Assembly (NCBI GenBank): GCA_016704895.1
Contig: JADIZG010000009.1
Coordinates: 1 to 64,000 of the forward strand
Source: Betaproteobacteria bacterium
Lineage (GTDB): Bacteria > Pseudomonadota > Gammaproteobacteria > Burkholderiales > Casimicrobiaceae
Length of the DNA: 64,000 nucleotides
Direction of reading: 5' to 3'
Positions within the stretch are counted from its first letter, which is position 1. Each line of letters begins with the position of its first letter. The position numbers and the translations under genes are program-made. This document shows, piece by piece, positions 18,233 to 27,108 of this stretch. The notes below the pieces were generated by a model that worked only from the letters and a program-made list of their open reading frames with translations, did not search any database and was not told where the DNA came from.

Positions 18233-19396
18233 TCAGAACGACCGCGGCAGCCCGAGCGTGTGCTCGGCCACGTGCGACAGGATCAGGTTGGTCGAGATCG
18301 GCGCGACCTGGTAGAGCCGCGTCTCGCGGAACTTGCGCTCGACGTCGTACTCGTTCGCGAAGCCGAAGCCGCCGTGGAACTGCAGGCACGCGTTGGCCGC
18401 CTCCCACGACGCCTTCGCCGCGAGGTACTTCGCCATGTTCGCCTCGGCGCCGCAGGGCTTGTGCGCGTCGAACAGCGCGCACGCCTTCCAGCGCATCAGG
18501 TTCGCCGCCTCGACCTCGATGTACGCCTCGGCGATCGGGAACTGCACGCCCTGGTTCTGGCCGATCGGCCGGCCGAACACGACGCGCTCGCCCACGTACT
18601 TGGTCACGCGGTCGATGAACCAGTAGCCGTCGCCGATGCACTCGGCCGCGATCAGCGTCCGCTCGGCGTTGAGCCCGTCGAGGATGTACTTGAAGCCCCT
18701 GCCCTCCTCGCCGATCAGGTTCTCGGCGGGGATCTCGAGGTCCTCGAAGAACAGCTCGTTGGTCTCGTGGTTGACCATGTTCGGGATCGGCCGGACCGTG
18801 AGCCCGTTCCCGATCGCGTGGTGCAGGTCGACGATGAAGATCGACATGCCCTCGGACTTCTTCTTCACCTCGGCGAGCGGCGTCGTGCGCGCGAGCAGGA
18901 TCATCAGGTCCGAGTGCTGCACGCGCGAGATCCAGACCTTCTGGCCGTTGACGACGTAGCGGTCGCCCTTCCTCACCGCAGTGGTCTTGATCTTGGTCGT
19001 GTCGGTGCCGGTCGAGGGCTCGGTCACGCCCATCGACTGCAGGCGCAGCTCGCCGGTCGCGATCTTCGGCAGGTAGAGGCGCTTCTGCGCCTCGGAGCCG
19101 TGCCGCAGCAGCGTGCCCATGTTGTACATCTGGCCGTGGCAGGCGCCCGAATTGCCGCCAGCCCGGTTGATCTCCTCCATGATCACCGTCGCCTCGGTGA
19201 GCCCGAGACCCGAGCCGCCGTACTCCTGCGGGATCATGGCCGCCAGCCAGCCAGCCTTGGTGAGCGCATCGACGAACTCCTCCGGGTAACCGCGCTTCTC
19301 GTCGACCTTGCGGTGGTACTCGTCGGGAAACTCGGCGCAGAGCGCGCGCACGGCGTCGCGGATGTCCTGGTGCTCGTCGGCGGTGTGCTTGATCAT
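18233..19396 (-). CDS. Acyl-CoA dehydrogenase
   Basis: The 387-residue flavoenzyme has the family hallmarks: QEYGGSGLGLTEATVIMEEI, QSMGVTEPSTGTDTTKIKTT (FAD-binding), RYVVNGQKVWISRVQHSDLM, and near the end CLQFHGGFGFANEYDVERKF. The catalytic base position cannot be fixed without alignment. It oxidises an acyl-CoA at C2-C3 and passes electrons to ETF. An acyl-CoA dehydrogenase (PA0879) also lies in the P. aeruginosa itaconate cluster, where its exact role is open. The ATG at 19396 is 19 bases downstream of the hydratase stop, and the CoA-transferase follows after 11 bases. Confidence 0.88.
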   Translation of the reverse strand: MIKHTADEHQDIRDAVRALCAEFPDEYHRKVDEKRGYPEEFVDALTKAGWLAAMIPQEYGGSGLGLTEATVIMEEINRAGGNSGACHGQMYNMGTLLRHGSEAQKRLYLPKIATGELRLQSMGVTEPSTGTDTTKIKTTAVRKGDRYVVNGQKVWISRVQHSDLMILLARTTPLAEVKKKSEGMSIFIVDLHHAIGNGLTVRPIPNMVNHETNELFFEDLEIPAENLIGEEGRGFKYILDGLNAERTLIAAECIGDGYWFIDRVTKYVGERVVFGRPIGQNQGVQFPIAEAYIEVEAANLMRWKACALFDAHKPCGAEANMAKYLAAKASWEAANACLQFHGGFGFANEYDVERKFRETRLYQVAPISTNLILSHVAEHTLGLPRSF

Positions 19397-19415
19397 GGTG
19401 TTCTCGTGGGTTGGG

Positions 19416-20276
19416 TCAGGCGAGCTCGGCGACGGCTTCCATCGCGAGCGCGCCCTCGTGGTCGCGCGCCCACAGCGCGTGGCGACGCGCGTCCTCCTGT
19501 CGCCCGCAGACGTCGAAGCGGTGGATGTCGAAGATCGGGCGCACGGCCTTGAACTGGAACCGCCGCAGGCGCGCGCCGGGAAGCCTGCCGGCGCAGCAGG
19601 TCGACGAGCAGCGTGGCGATCAGGGGGCCGTGCACGATCAGCCCCGGATAGCCCTCGACGCCGGTCACGTAGCTCCGGTCGTAGTGGATGCGGTGGCCGT
19701 TGAACGTGAGCGCCGAGTAGCGGAACAGCAGCACGGGATCGGGCGCGATCGCGCGCGAGTACGATTCGCCCGCAGGCGCGGGCTGCGGCACCGCGACGGG
19801 GGCGCCGGCGGGCGTCGCCAGCGGGTTGTCGCGGTAGACGATGTCGTGCTCCTCGGTCAGCGCGACGCCGCGCGCATCGGCGATCTCGTGGCGCACGCAG
19901 ACGAACACGAGCTTGCCGCTGCGGCCGTCCTTGACGCTGACGTCGGCGATCCGCGAGACGCGAGTGATCTCGTCGCCGACGGTGAGCGCTCGCTCGAACG
20001 TGAGCCGCCCGCCCGCCCACATCCGGCGCGGCTGCGGGACCGGCGGCAGGAAGCCGCCGCGCTTCGGGTGCCCGTCGGGACCGATCTCGCTCTGGCGCGC
20101 GACCGGCAGGAAATAGAGCCAATGCCACAGCGGCGGCACCTCGAGCCCGGCATCGGTTCGGGATCGTCGCGGTCGAGCGTCGCGGACAGCATCGCGAGCG
20201 GGGCGGGCGTCACGAGATCGGACCGGCGCTCGGTGCGGCCGATCCAGTCGCGCCAGGGGTTCGCTTCGGAGGTCAT
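19416..20276 (-). CDS. ich: FAS1-like/MaoC acyl-CoA hydratase (itaconyl-CoA hydratase type), two frame breaks
   Basis: The product is readable as about 286 residues only by changing frame twice. MTSEANPWRDWIGRTERRSD to DPEPMPG is in one frame; PPLWHWLYFLP through RRMWAGGRLTF, FNGHRIHYDRSYV and IVHGPLIATLLVDLLRR is in a second; LRRFQFKAVRPIFD to the stop at 19416 returns to the first. Breaks lie near 20140-20155 and 19570-19605; the total length stays a multiple of three. The hot-dog fold with YxxxPGLIVHG is that of FAS1-like hydratases such as itaconyl-CoA or mesaconyl-C4-CoA hydratase. It heads the five-gene catabolic operon. Two compensating sequencing indels are more likely than decay, since both sides are well conserved. 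Confidence 0.7.
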
Positions 20277-20456
20277 GGCGGCGTCGCGTCAAGCGTGGAC
20301 GAGGGTTCGAAGCTTCGCCCCAAACCGTCCACCGGGCAATTCGGCATTTCCGAACGCCGCCTTCGCCTGCGCTTACGTCCCGGGCGCCGGCGACCGCGCG
20401 CGCAGGCAGTCCCGCGCCGGCTGATCGGGGCGCGGCTGCCGCACCGAACGCGCGAT

Positions 20457-21869
20457 TCAGCCCGGAGGTCCGTCGGGCCGCGTCATCGCCGCCGGATCGA
20501 CCCAGCGGTCGAAGTCCGCGGCCGAGACGAGCCCGAGCGCGAGCGCCGCCTCGCGCAGGCTCGTGCCCTCGCGGTGCGCCTTCTGCGCGATCCTCGCGGC
20601 GTTCTCGTAGCCGACGTGCGGATTGAGCGCGGTCACGAGCATCAGCGAGCGCTCGAGGTTCGCCCGGATCCGCTCGCGGTCGGGCTCGATGCCGCGCGCG
20701 CAGCGAAGATCGAACGACCCGAGCGCGTCGGCGAGGAGCTCGACGGACTCTAGCGCGGCGTGCAGCATCACCGGCTTGTAGACGTTCAGCTGGAAGTTGC
20801 CCTGCGTGCCGGCGAACGCGACCGTCGCGTCGTTGCCGAACACGCGCGCCGCGACCATCGTCAGCGCCTCGCACTGCGTCGGGTTGACCTTGCCCGGCAT
20901 GATCGACGAGCCGGGCTCGTTGTCGGGGATCGTGATCTCGGCCAGCCCCGCGCGGGGGCCGCTCGCGTGCCAGCGCACGTCGTTGGCGATCTTCATCGCC
21001 GCGCCGGCGAGCGTCCGCACCGCGGCGCTCGCGTTGACGACCGCGTCGTGCGCGGAGAGCGCCGAGAACTTGTCGGGCGCGGTCACGAACGGCTTGCCGG
21101 TCAGCGCCGCGATCTCGCCGGCGACCGCCTCGGCGAAGCCTTCGGGCGCGTTGAGTCCCGTGCCCACCGCGGTGCCGCCGAGCGCGATCGGGTGGAGCGC
21201 GTCGCGCGCGGCGACCACGTAGCGGCGCGCCTCGCCGAGCTGCGCGGCCCAGCCGCCCGTCACCTGGCCGAGCGTCACCGGCGTCGCGTCCATCAGGTGC
21301 GTGCGGCCGAGCATGACGACGTCGGCGAACGCGCGCGACTTGGCGGCGAGCGTCTCGACGAGGCGGTCGACGGCCGGAAGCAGCCGTGCGTCGATCGCCT
21401 CGACGAGCGCCACGTGCATGACCGCCGGGAACGCGTCGTTCGACGACTGGCTGCGATTGACGTCGTCGTTCGGGTGGATCGGCGACTTCGAGCCGACCTG
21501 CCCGCCCGCGAGCTGGATCGCGCGGTTCGCGATCACCTCGTTCGCGTTCATGTTCGACTGCGTGCCGGACCCGGTCTGGAACACGACCAGCGGGAACTCG
21601 GCGTCGAGCCTGCCGTCGACGACCTCGCGGGCGGCGCGCTCGATCAGCTGCGCCTTGTCGGCCGCCAGCACGCCGAGCTTCGCGTTGGCCCGCGCGGCGG
21701 CCAGCTTGACGATGCCGAAGGCGCGGATCACCGGCCGGTCCCAGCGGAATCGCGGCACGCCGATCGGGAAGTTCCCGATCGAGCGCTGCGTCTGCGCACC
21801 CCAAAGCCGGTCCGCGGGGACGCGGACCTCGCCCAGCGCGTCCTTCTCGGTGCGAAAGGCTTCGCTCAT
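20457..21869 (-). CDS. fumC: Class II fumarate hydratase
   Basis: The 470-residue protein shows the class II fumarase motifs TEKDALGEVRVPADRLWGAQ, TGSGTQSNMNANEV, HPNDDVNRSQSSNDAFP, GRTHLMDATPVTLGQ and the signature SSIMPGKVNPTQCEAL with the mobile catalytic serine loop. FumC interconverts fumarate and malate and is iron-independent. Start and length are standard. It follows ackA on the same strand after 17 bases. The 180 bases to the hydratase gene hold G/C-rich sequence without a clear element. Confidence 0.95.
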   Translation of the reverse strand: MSEAFRTEKDALGEVRVPADRLWGAQTQRSIGNFPIGVPRFRWDRPVIRAFGIVKLAAARANAKLGVLAADKAQLIERAAREVVDGRLDAEFPLVVFQTGSGTQSNMNANEVIANRAIQLAGGQVGSKSPIHPNDDVNRSQSSNDAFPAVMHVALVEAIDARLLPAVDRLVETLAAKSRAFADVVMLGRTHLMDATPVTLGQVTGGWAAQLGEARRYVVAARDALHPIALGGTAVGTGLNAPEGFAEAVAGEIAALTGKPFVTAPDKFSALSAHDAVVNASAAVRTLAGAAMKIANDVRWHASGPRAGLAEITIPDNEPGSSIMPGKVNPTQCEALTMVAARVFGNDATVAFAGTQGNFQLNVYKPVMLHAALESVELLADALGSFDLRCARGIEPDRERIRANLERSLMLVTALNPHVGYENAARIAQKAHREGTSLREAALALGLVSAADFDRWVDPAAMTRPDGPPG

Positions 21870-21886
21870 GGGCGCATGCTACTCCG

Positions 21887-23065
21887 CTACACCCCCAGCG
21901 CCGAGCGCACGTGCCGCGCGATCATGAGCTCCTCGTCGGTCGGCACGACGTACGCGGGCACGCGCGACGTGTCCGACGTGATCCGCCGCTTGCTCTCGGC
22001 GTTCGCGTCCTCGTCGAGCGCGAGCCCGAGCCAGGAGGCGCCGCGAACGATGGCCGCACGGATCGGCGCCGCGTGCTCGCCGATCCCGCCGGTGAACACC
22101 AGCGCGTCGAGGCCGCCCAGCGCCGCGGCGAGCGATCCCAGCTCGCGGCCGGCGCGGTAGCAGAAGAGCTCGATCGCCAGCTTCGCGCGCGGCTCGTCGC
22201 TCGCGAGCAGCGTGCGCATGTCCGACGAGACGCCCGACACGCCGAGCAGTCCCGACCGGTGATAGAGCAGGCGCTCGAGGTCGCGCGGACCCATGCCCAT
22301 CTGGTCCATCAGCCAGATCATCACGCCCGGATCGATCGTGCCGCTGCGCGTTCCCATCACCAGGCCGTCGAGCGCGGTGAACCCCATCGTCGACGCGACG
22401 CTCCTGCCGTTCGCCATCGCGCACATCGACGCGCCGTTGCCCAGGTGCGCCACGACCACGCGACCCGCGGCGGCCCGCATGTCGAGGTTCCGCATCGCGC
22501 CCGCGACGTACTCGTACGACAGGCCGTGGAAACCGTAGCGGCGCACGCCCTGGCCGGTGATCTCCGGCGGCAGCGCGAACGCCTGCGCGACCGGCGGCTG
22601 GTCGTGGTGGAACGCCGTGTCGAAGCACGCGACCTGCGGCATCGCCGGCATGCGCGCGGCGATCGCGCGGATCGGCGCGAGATTGTGCGGCTGGTGCAGC
22701 GGCGCGAGCGGCACGAGGTCGGCGAGCGCGGCGATCACGTCCGCGTCGACGCGCACCGGGGCCCCGTAGCGCGTCCCGCCGTGCACGACGCGATGGCCGA
22801 CCGCGAGCAGCCTGCCCCGCTTCAGGTCCGTCGCGAGGAACGAGAGCAGGTGCTCGACCGCGCCGGCATGGTCGATCGCGTCGGACGCGCCCCAGCGCTG
22901 CTCGGCGACGACGGCTCCGGTCGGGTCCTTCGCGACGAAGCGCGGTGCGGTGCCGATCCCCTCCACCTGTCCGCGGACGTTGAGCGTGAGCGTCCCGCCC
23001 ACGCCGAACACCGAGAACTTGAGGCTGGACGATCCCGCGTTGAGGACGGTAATGGTGTCGGCCAA
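21887..23065 (-). CDS. ackA: Acetate kinase
   Basis: The 392-residue protein begins TITVLNAGSSSLKFSVF, with the ASKHA phosphate-binding loop, and contains VGHRVVHGG, ACFDTAFHH, RRYGFHGLSYEYV, LGNGASMCAM, MGTRSGTIDPGV and VFTGGIGEHA. It converts acetyl phosphate and ADP to acetate and ATP, or the reverse. It is placed 13 bases after the MaoC-Pta fusion gene, giving a phosphotransacetylase-acetate kinase pair next to DUF3141, a set often seen in PHB-forming betaproteobacteria. All catalytic blocks are present. Confidence 0.94.
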   Translation of the reverse strand: MADTITVLNAGSSSLKFSVFGVGGTLTLNVRGQVEGIGTAPRFVAKDPTGAVVAEQRWGASDAIDHAGAVEHLLSFLATDLKRGRLLAVGHRVVHGGTRYGAPVRVDADVIAALADLVPLAPLHQPHNLAPIRAIAARMPAMPQVACFDTAFHHDQPPVAQAFALPPEITGQGVRRYGFHGLSYEYVAGAMRNLDMRAAAGRVVVAHLGNGASMCAMANGRSVASTMGFTALDGLVMGTRSGTIDPGVMIWLMDQMGMGPRDLERLLYHRSGLLGVSGVSSDMRTLLASDEPRAKLAIELFCYRAGRELGSLAAALGGLDALVFTGGIGEHAAPIRAAIVRGASWLGLALDEDANAESKRRITSDTSRVPAYVVPTDEELMIARHVRSALGV

Positions 23066-23078
23066 CCCGTGCGCTCCT

Positions 23079-24461
23079 TCATCGAATGCCGGGCGCGCGC
23101 TTCGCGTGCGCCACCAGCACCATGACCGCCGTCGAAGCGAGCCGCGTGCGCACGGTATCGGCGCGCGACGTCAGCACGACCGGCACGCGCGTGCCCAGCA
23201 CGATGCCCGCGGCATCGGCGCCCGCGAGGTACTGCAGCTGCTTCGCCATCATGTTGCCCGCCTCGAGGTCCGGGACGAGCAGGATGTCGGCGCGCCCGGC
23301 CACCGACGAGGCGATCTTCTTCGCCTTCGCGGCGTGAACCGAGATCGCGTTGTCGAAGGCGAGCGGCCCGTCGATCTCGCCGCCCGTGATCTGGCCGCGG
23401 TCGGCCATCTTGCACAGCGCCGCCGCGTGCAGCGTCGACTCGATCTTGGACGTGACCATTTCGAGCGCGGAGAGCACCGCGACCTTGGGCTTCTCGATGC
23501 CGAGCGTGCGCGCGAGATCGATCGCGTTCTGCACGATGTCGACCTTGTCGTCGAGCGTCGGGAAGATGTTGACCGCCGCGTCGGTGACGAACAGCAGGCG
23601 CGGGTACGTCGGGACGTCCATCACGAACACGTGGCTGATGCGCCGCGCGGTCCGCAGGCCCGTCGTCGACGGGACGATCGCCGCCATCAGCTCGTCGGTG
23701 TGGAGGCTCCCTTTCATCAGCGCCTCGACCTGGCCCAGGCGCGCCATCTCGACCGCCATCTCGGCGGCGGCGTGGCTGTGCTCGGTCGCGACGATCTCGA
23801 TGCCCGACAGGTCGGCCTTCTCCGCCTTCGCGAGAGCGCGGATCTTCGCCTCGGGCCCGACCAGCACCGGCACGATGAGCCCGCGCCGCGCGGCCTCGAG
23901 CGCCCCGAACAGCGAGTCGCGGTCGCACGGATGCACGACCGCGCAGCGGACCGGCGGCAGCCCCTGGCAGCGCTTGATGAGCGCCGCGAAGCCGTCGTTG
24001 CGCCGGAGGATCAGCGACGGCGTCGCGACGTTCGAGTACGTCACCCGCGACGTCGGCGCGACGACGTGCGCGAGCCCCTCGACCAGCAGTTCGCCGCGCT
24101 GGTTGACGCAGCGGCACGCGAACGTGATCCGGTGATCCTTCGCGCGCTTCCTCCTCACGGTGACCGTCGAGGTCAGCTCGTCGCCGACCGCGATGGTCCC
24201 CGCGTAGTGGAGCTCGGTCTCGGCGATCGTCGTTCCCGGCCCGGGCATGCGGCGAAGCAGCAGGTTCGAGACGAGCGCGATGGCGGCCGCCCCGGGGGCC
24301 GTGGGGCCCGCCGCGTCGGTGCGCCCTTCGACGTGGAACGGATCGACCTCGCCCGCGACCAGCGCGAGGCCCTCGATCTCGTTCATCGTCATCGTGTGCT
24401 TCGCCGATTCGGTCGCGCCGACCTTGATCTCGGCGTAGGTGCGGTTGGTGACGTCACGCAT
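23079..24461 (-). CDS. MaoC-Pta fusion: enoyl-CoA hydratase / phosphate acetyltransferase
   Basis: The 460-residue protein combines an N-terminal MaoC-like hot-dog domain (about residues 1-140, with GEVDPFHVEG and LVSNLLLRRMPGPGTTIAET) and a C-terminal phosphate acetyl/butyryltransferase domain (about 155-460, with PVRCAVVHPCDRDSLFGALE, LMKGSLHTDELM, HVFVMDVPTY and ADILLVPDLEAGNMMAKQL). Annotated homologues are called bifunctional enoyl-CoA hydratase/phosphate acetyltransferase. The Pta part fits the adjacent ackA; what the hydratase part acts on is not known. No catalytic motif is obviously missing, and the gene is intact. Confidence 0.9.
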   Translation of the reverse strand: MRDVTNRTYAEIKVGATESAKHTMTMNEIEGLALVAGEVDPFHVEGRTDAAGPTAPGAAAIALVSNLLLRRMPGPGTTIAETELHYAGTIAVGDELTSTVTVRRKRAKDHRITFACRCVNQRGELLVEGLAHVVAPTSRVTYSNVATPSLILRRNDGFAALIKRCQGLPPVRCAVVHPCDRDSLFGALEAARRGLIVPVLVGPEAKIRALAKAEKADLSGIEIVATEHSHAAAEMAVEMARLGQVEALMKGSLHTDELMAAIVPSTTGLRTARRISHVFVMDVPTYPRLLFVTDAAVNIFPTLDDKVDIVQNAIDLARTLGIEKPKVAVLSALEMVTSKIESTLHAAALCKMADRGQITGGEIDGPLAFDNAISVHAAKAKKIASSVAGRADILLVPDLEAGNMMAKQLQYLAGADAAGIVLGTRVPVVLTSRADTVRTRLASTAVMVLVAHAKRAPGIR

Positions 24462-24582
24462 CGGGATCTCGCAGGCGCAGGCGCGGGCAGGCGCCCGCGC
24501 CGCGCATTCAGGCGGTCAGGGGTGGGACAACGTGGGCCGGGAACGAACCGGGGGACATGGTGACGTATTCTCCCGATGACGA

Positions 24583-26931
24583 TCAAGCGCGGGTGCGCTT
24601 CGTCGCCTTCCCGCGGCGCGTGCCCGCGCGCCCCCGTGCCTTCGGTGCCGCAGGCTTCGCCCGCAGCTTCGGGGGCGTCGCGCCGGCCGGGATCATCGAG
24701 CGCAGCTCGTCGACCAGATCGCGCTGGCGATCGCCGAGGTGGGGATCGTCCGCGAGCGCGTCGAGCAGGCCGTGGAGCTTGCGGCGATCCGCGGCCGAGG
24801 CCACGAGGCGCGGCAGCGTGCGCTTCGCCTCGAGCGGCTCGAACTCGACGATGATCGTCTCGTCGTGCAGCACGCGGCGGAAATCGTCCTCGGACACGTC
24901 CTCGAGCACGCCGGTGGGCTCGAGCAGCAGGCGCACGCTTTCCATCTGCGCGAGCCGGCGCTTGCCTCCGCCGGCCTTCGCGACGAGCAGGCCCGCACGC
25001 ACGATCGCCTCCGGCAGGCCGCCGCGGTCGAGGTCGTCGAGCACCTGCCGCACGGCGGGCACCGCGCGCGGATCGAAGCGCGTCTGCCGGCGGATCGCGG
25101 CGCGCTGGTCCGCCATCTGCAGCGACATCATGTTCCCGTAGATCTGGAAGAACGCCGCCTCGCTCGCGGCGTCGCGCAGGTCGCGGTACAGGTCGAGCGA
25201 CGCCGAGACGACGGTCGAGCCCAGGCGCTCGGCGCGCCGTCCCGCGTTGCCTTCGGCGCGGGGCTGGCGCCACGCGCGCGCCATCGCCGCCGCCGCCGGC
25301 ACGCCGGCGAGGAAGGGATTGCGGTCCGACAGCATCCAGCGCTGCGCGCGCAGCGGATGAAGCTCGCGCAGCATCCGTGCGAGCCACTCGGGCACCGCAT
25401 CGCGGACGGCCGGGCGCACGAGCAGCTCGTAGGCACGCTCGGTGAGCTCCGAGAGCGCAGCCACCGCCTCGAACGGCTTCTCGTCGACGCGGTCGTACTT
25501 CTGCAGCTTCTTCAGCGCCTCGAGCGAGCGCTCGTGCAGCGTCACGTCGTAGGTGACCTCGCCGTCGGCGTGCTGGATCTCGTGGATCTCCATCCCGTAG
25601 AGACCCGGCGGCAGCGTCTGGATGTACTTGAGCACCTCGAAGATCTGCGCGTGCTCCTTCTTCGCGACCTTGCCCGACACGAAGATGCCGAGGTGCCCGA
25701 CGTCCTCGTGGATGAGGCCGACGATCGTCTGCCCGTTGGCCTTGATCTCGTCGGTCGACGAGTAGAGGTCCGCGATCCAGTTGAACGCCTGCTGCGGCGG
25801 CGTGATGTTGTCGCCCATCGACGCGAACACGATGATCGGCTGCTTGATCGACTTCAGGTCGAAGTAGCGGCCGGGGCCGAGCCGGGCCTCGCCCTGCGAG
25901 AGCTTGTTGCCGACGAACAGGTTGTTGACGATCCAGCGGATCTCCTCCTCGTTCAGCAGGTAGAAGCCGCCCCACCAGCGCTCGAACTCGAGGAAGCGCG
26001 GCGCCTCGTCGTCGACGTCGTCGTAGAGGTGGTAGTACTTGTCCCAGACCGCGTTCGCCGGGTTGAGCGTCTCGAAGTTGGAGACGAGGTGCGCACCGTC
26101 GAACTTCCCGGCGCCGAGGTCGCTCGCCAGCAGCGAGACCCATGCGCCGCCCAGCAGGCCGCCCGAGTAGCGCATCGGGTTGTCGCCGTCGTTGCCGGCC
26201 CAGTACGACATCGGCGCGCCGTTGATCACGAGCGGCCCGGTCATGTCGGGACGCGCGGCCGCGAGCATCATCACCGCCCATCCGCCCTGGCAGTTGCCGA
26301 TCAGCGAGGGCTTCGGGCTCTCCTGGTGGCGCTCCGCGACGACGCGCACGAATTCCGCCTCGGCGTCGGTGACGTCGGCGAGCGTCTGGCCCGGCTCGGG
26401 CTCGGGGAAGAAGATCACGAAGTAGACCGGATGGCCCGCGGCCAGCGCGACGCCGACCTCCGAGTCCTCCTTGAAACCGCCGATGCCGGGGCCATGGCCC
26501 GCGCGCGGGTCGATGATGATGAACGGCCGCTTGCGCTCGTCGACCTTCACGCCGCGCGGCGGGACGATGCGGACGAGCGCGTAATTGCACGGCCGCTCGT
26601 ACGTGCGCGCGTCCGCCACCATCTCGTACCGGTAGTGCAGGAGCGGCGGCTTGCCCGCCTCCTCGTGCGCCAGCCACTGGTTGCCGCGCTCGCGGATCGT
26701 GTCCCAGAAGAGGGTCGAGCGCTGACCGGCGTCGACGCAGTACTGGAACCAGTCCGTCCACCACTGCTGCGGATTGGCGCCGGGGAAACCGGACTGGACG
26801 TAGTCGGACTGCGCCTTGCGCACGCTCTCGCCGTACGTCGAGTACGCGTCCTTCACGCGCCGCGAGAGCGTTCCCGCGACGTTGCGCGAGATCGCCATCG
26901 ACCGGTCGATCGTCTTGTTGATGTCGGCCAT
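24583..26931 (-). CDS. DUF3141 protein, alpha/beta-hydrolase-like, PHB-synthase related
   Basis: The 782-residue protein starts MADINKTIDRSMAISRNVAG and resembles a PHA synthase in its first part: phasin-like helices, then WWTDWFQYCVDAGQRSTLFW. It has a hydrolase-type core with IIIDPRAGHGPGIGGFKEDS and the nucleophile elbow LIGNCQGGWAV, here with Cys where many hydrolases have Ser. The C-terminal 25 residues are Lys/Arg/Ala-rich, like the DNA- or granule-binding tails of phasin-type proteins. This family is usually found next to the MaoC-Pta fusion and ackA, as here. Its biochemical role is not established. The ATG at 26931 is chosen over one 54 bases upstream because it begins the conserved part. 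Confidence 0.85.
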   Translation of the reverse strand: MADINKTIDRSMAISRNVAGTLSRRVKDAYSTYGESVRKAQSDYVQSGFPGANPQQWWTDWFQYCVDAGQRSTLFWDTIRERGNQWLAHEEAGKPPLLHYRYEMVADARTYERPCNYALVRIVPPRGVKVDERKRPFIIIDPRAGHGPGIGGFKEDSEVGVALAAGHPVYFVIFFPEPEPGQTLADVTDAEAEFVRVVAERHQESPKPSLIGNCQGGWAVMMLAAARPDMTGPLVINGAPMSYWAGNDGDNPMRYSGGLLGGAWVSLLASDLGAGKFDGAHLVSNFETLNPANAVWDKYYHLYDDVDDEAPRFLEFERWWGGFYLLNEEEIRWIVNNLFVGNKLSQGEARLGPGRYFDLKSIKQPIIVFASMGDNITPPQQAFNWIADLYSSTDEIKANGQTIVGLIHEDVGHLGIFVSGKVAKKEHAQIFEVLKYIQTLPPGLYGMEIHEIQHADGEVTYDVTLHERSLEALKKLQKYDRVDEKPFEAVAALSELTERAYELLVRPAVRDAVPEWLARMLRELHPLRAQRWMLSDRNPFLAGVPAAAAMARAWRQPRAEGNAGRRAERLGSTVVSASLDLYRDLRDAASEAAFFQIYGNMMSLQMADQRAAIRRQTRFDPRAVPAVRQVLDDLDRGGLPEAIVRAGLLVAKAGGGKRRLAQMESVRLLLEPTGVLEDVSEDDFRRVLHDETIIVEFEPLEAKRTLPRLVASAADRRKLHGLLDALADDPHLGDRQRDLVDELRSMIPAGATPPKLRAKPAAPKARGRAGTRRGKATKRTRA

Positions 26932-27003
26932 CGTGGTCGTTGCCTCAGGATTCGGACCTGCGCCATGCGCGCCGGACGGCGGCAAGGGCGCGCGGCAGCG
27001 ATA

Positions 27004-27018
27004 TGCTGCGCCGCAACA
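27004..27018. promoter_or_regulatory. Candidate TGC-N3-GCA operator upstream of DUF3141
   Basis: TGCTGCGCCGCAACA is an imperfect palindrome of the form CTGC-N3-GCAA. PhaR regulators of PHB metabolism bind CTGC-N3-GCAG-like sites in several proteobacteria. The site lies about 75 bases upstream of the DUF3141 start, where an operator is expected. A similar TTGCGGCGCAA is at 35647-35657 upstream of atpI. No phaR gene is visible in the window, so this is a suggestion only. Confidence 0.3.
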
Positions 27019-27108
27019 AAGCTCACTCTACCACAGTCGGCGGGGCGTCTGCGGCCCGGGGAGAGGCGGCTTGGGAGGCGCGCGGCGGGCGCCGCGGCCG
27101 GGGCGTCG

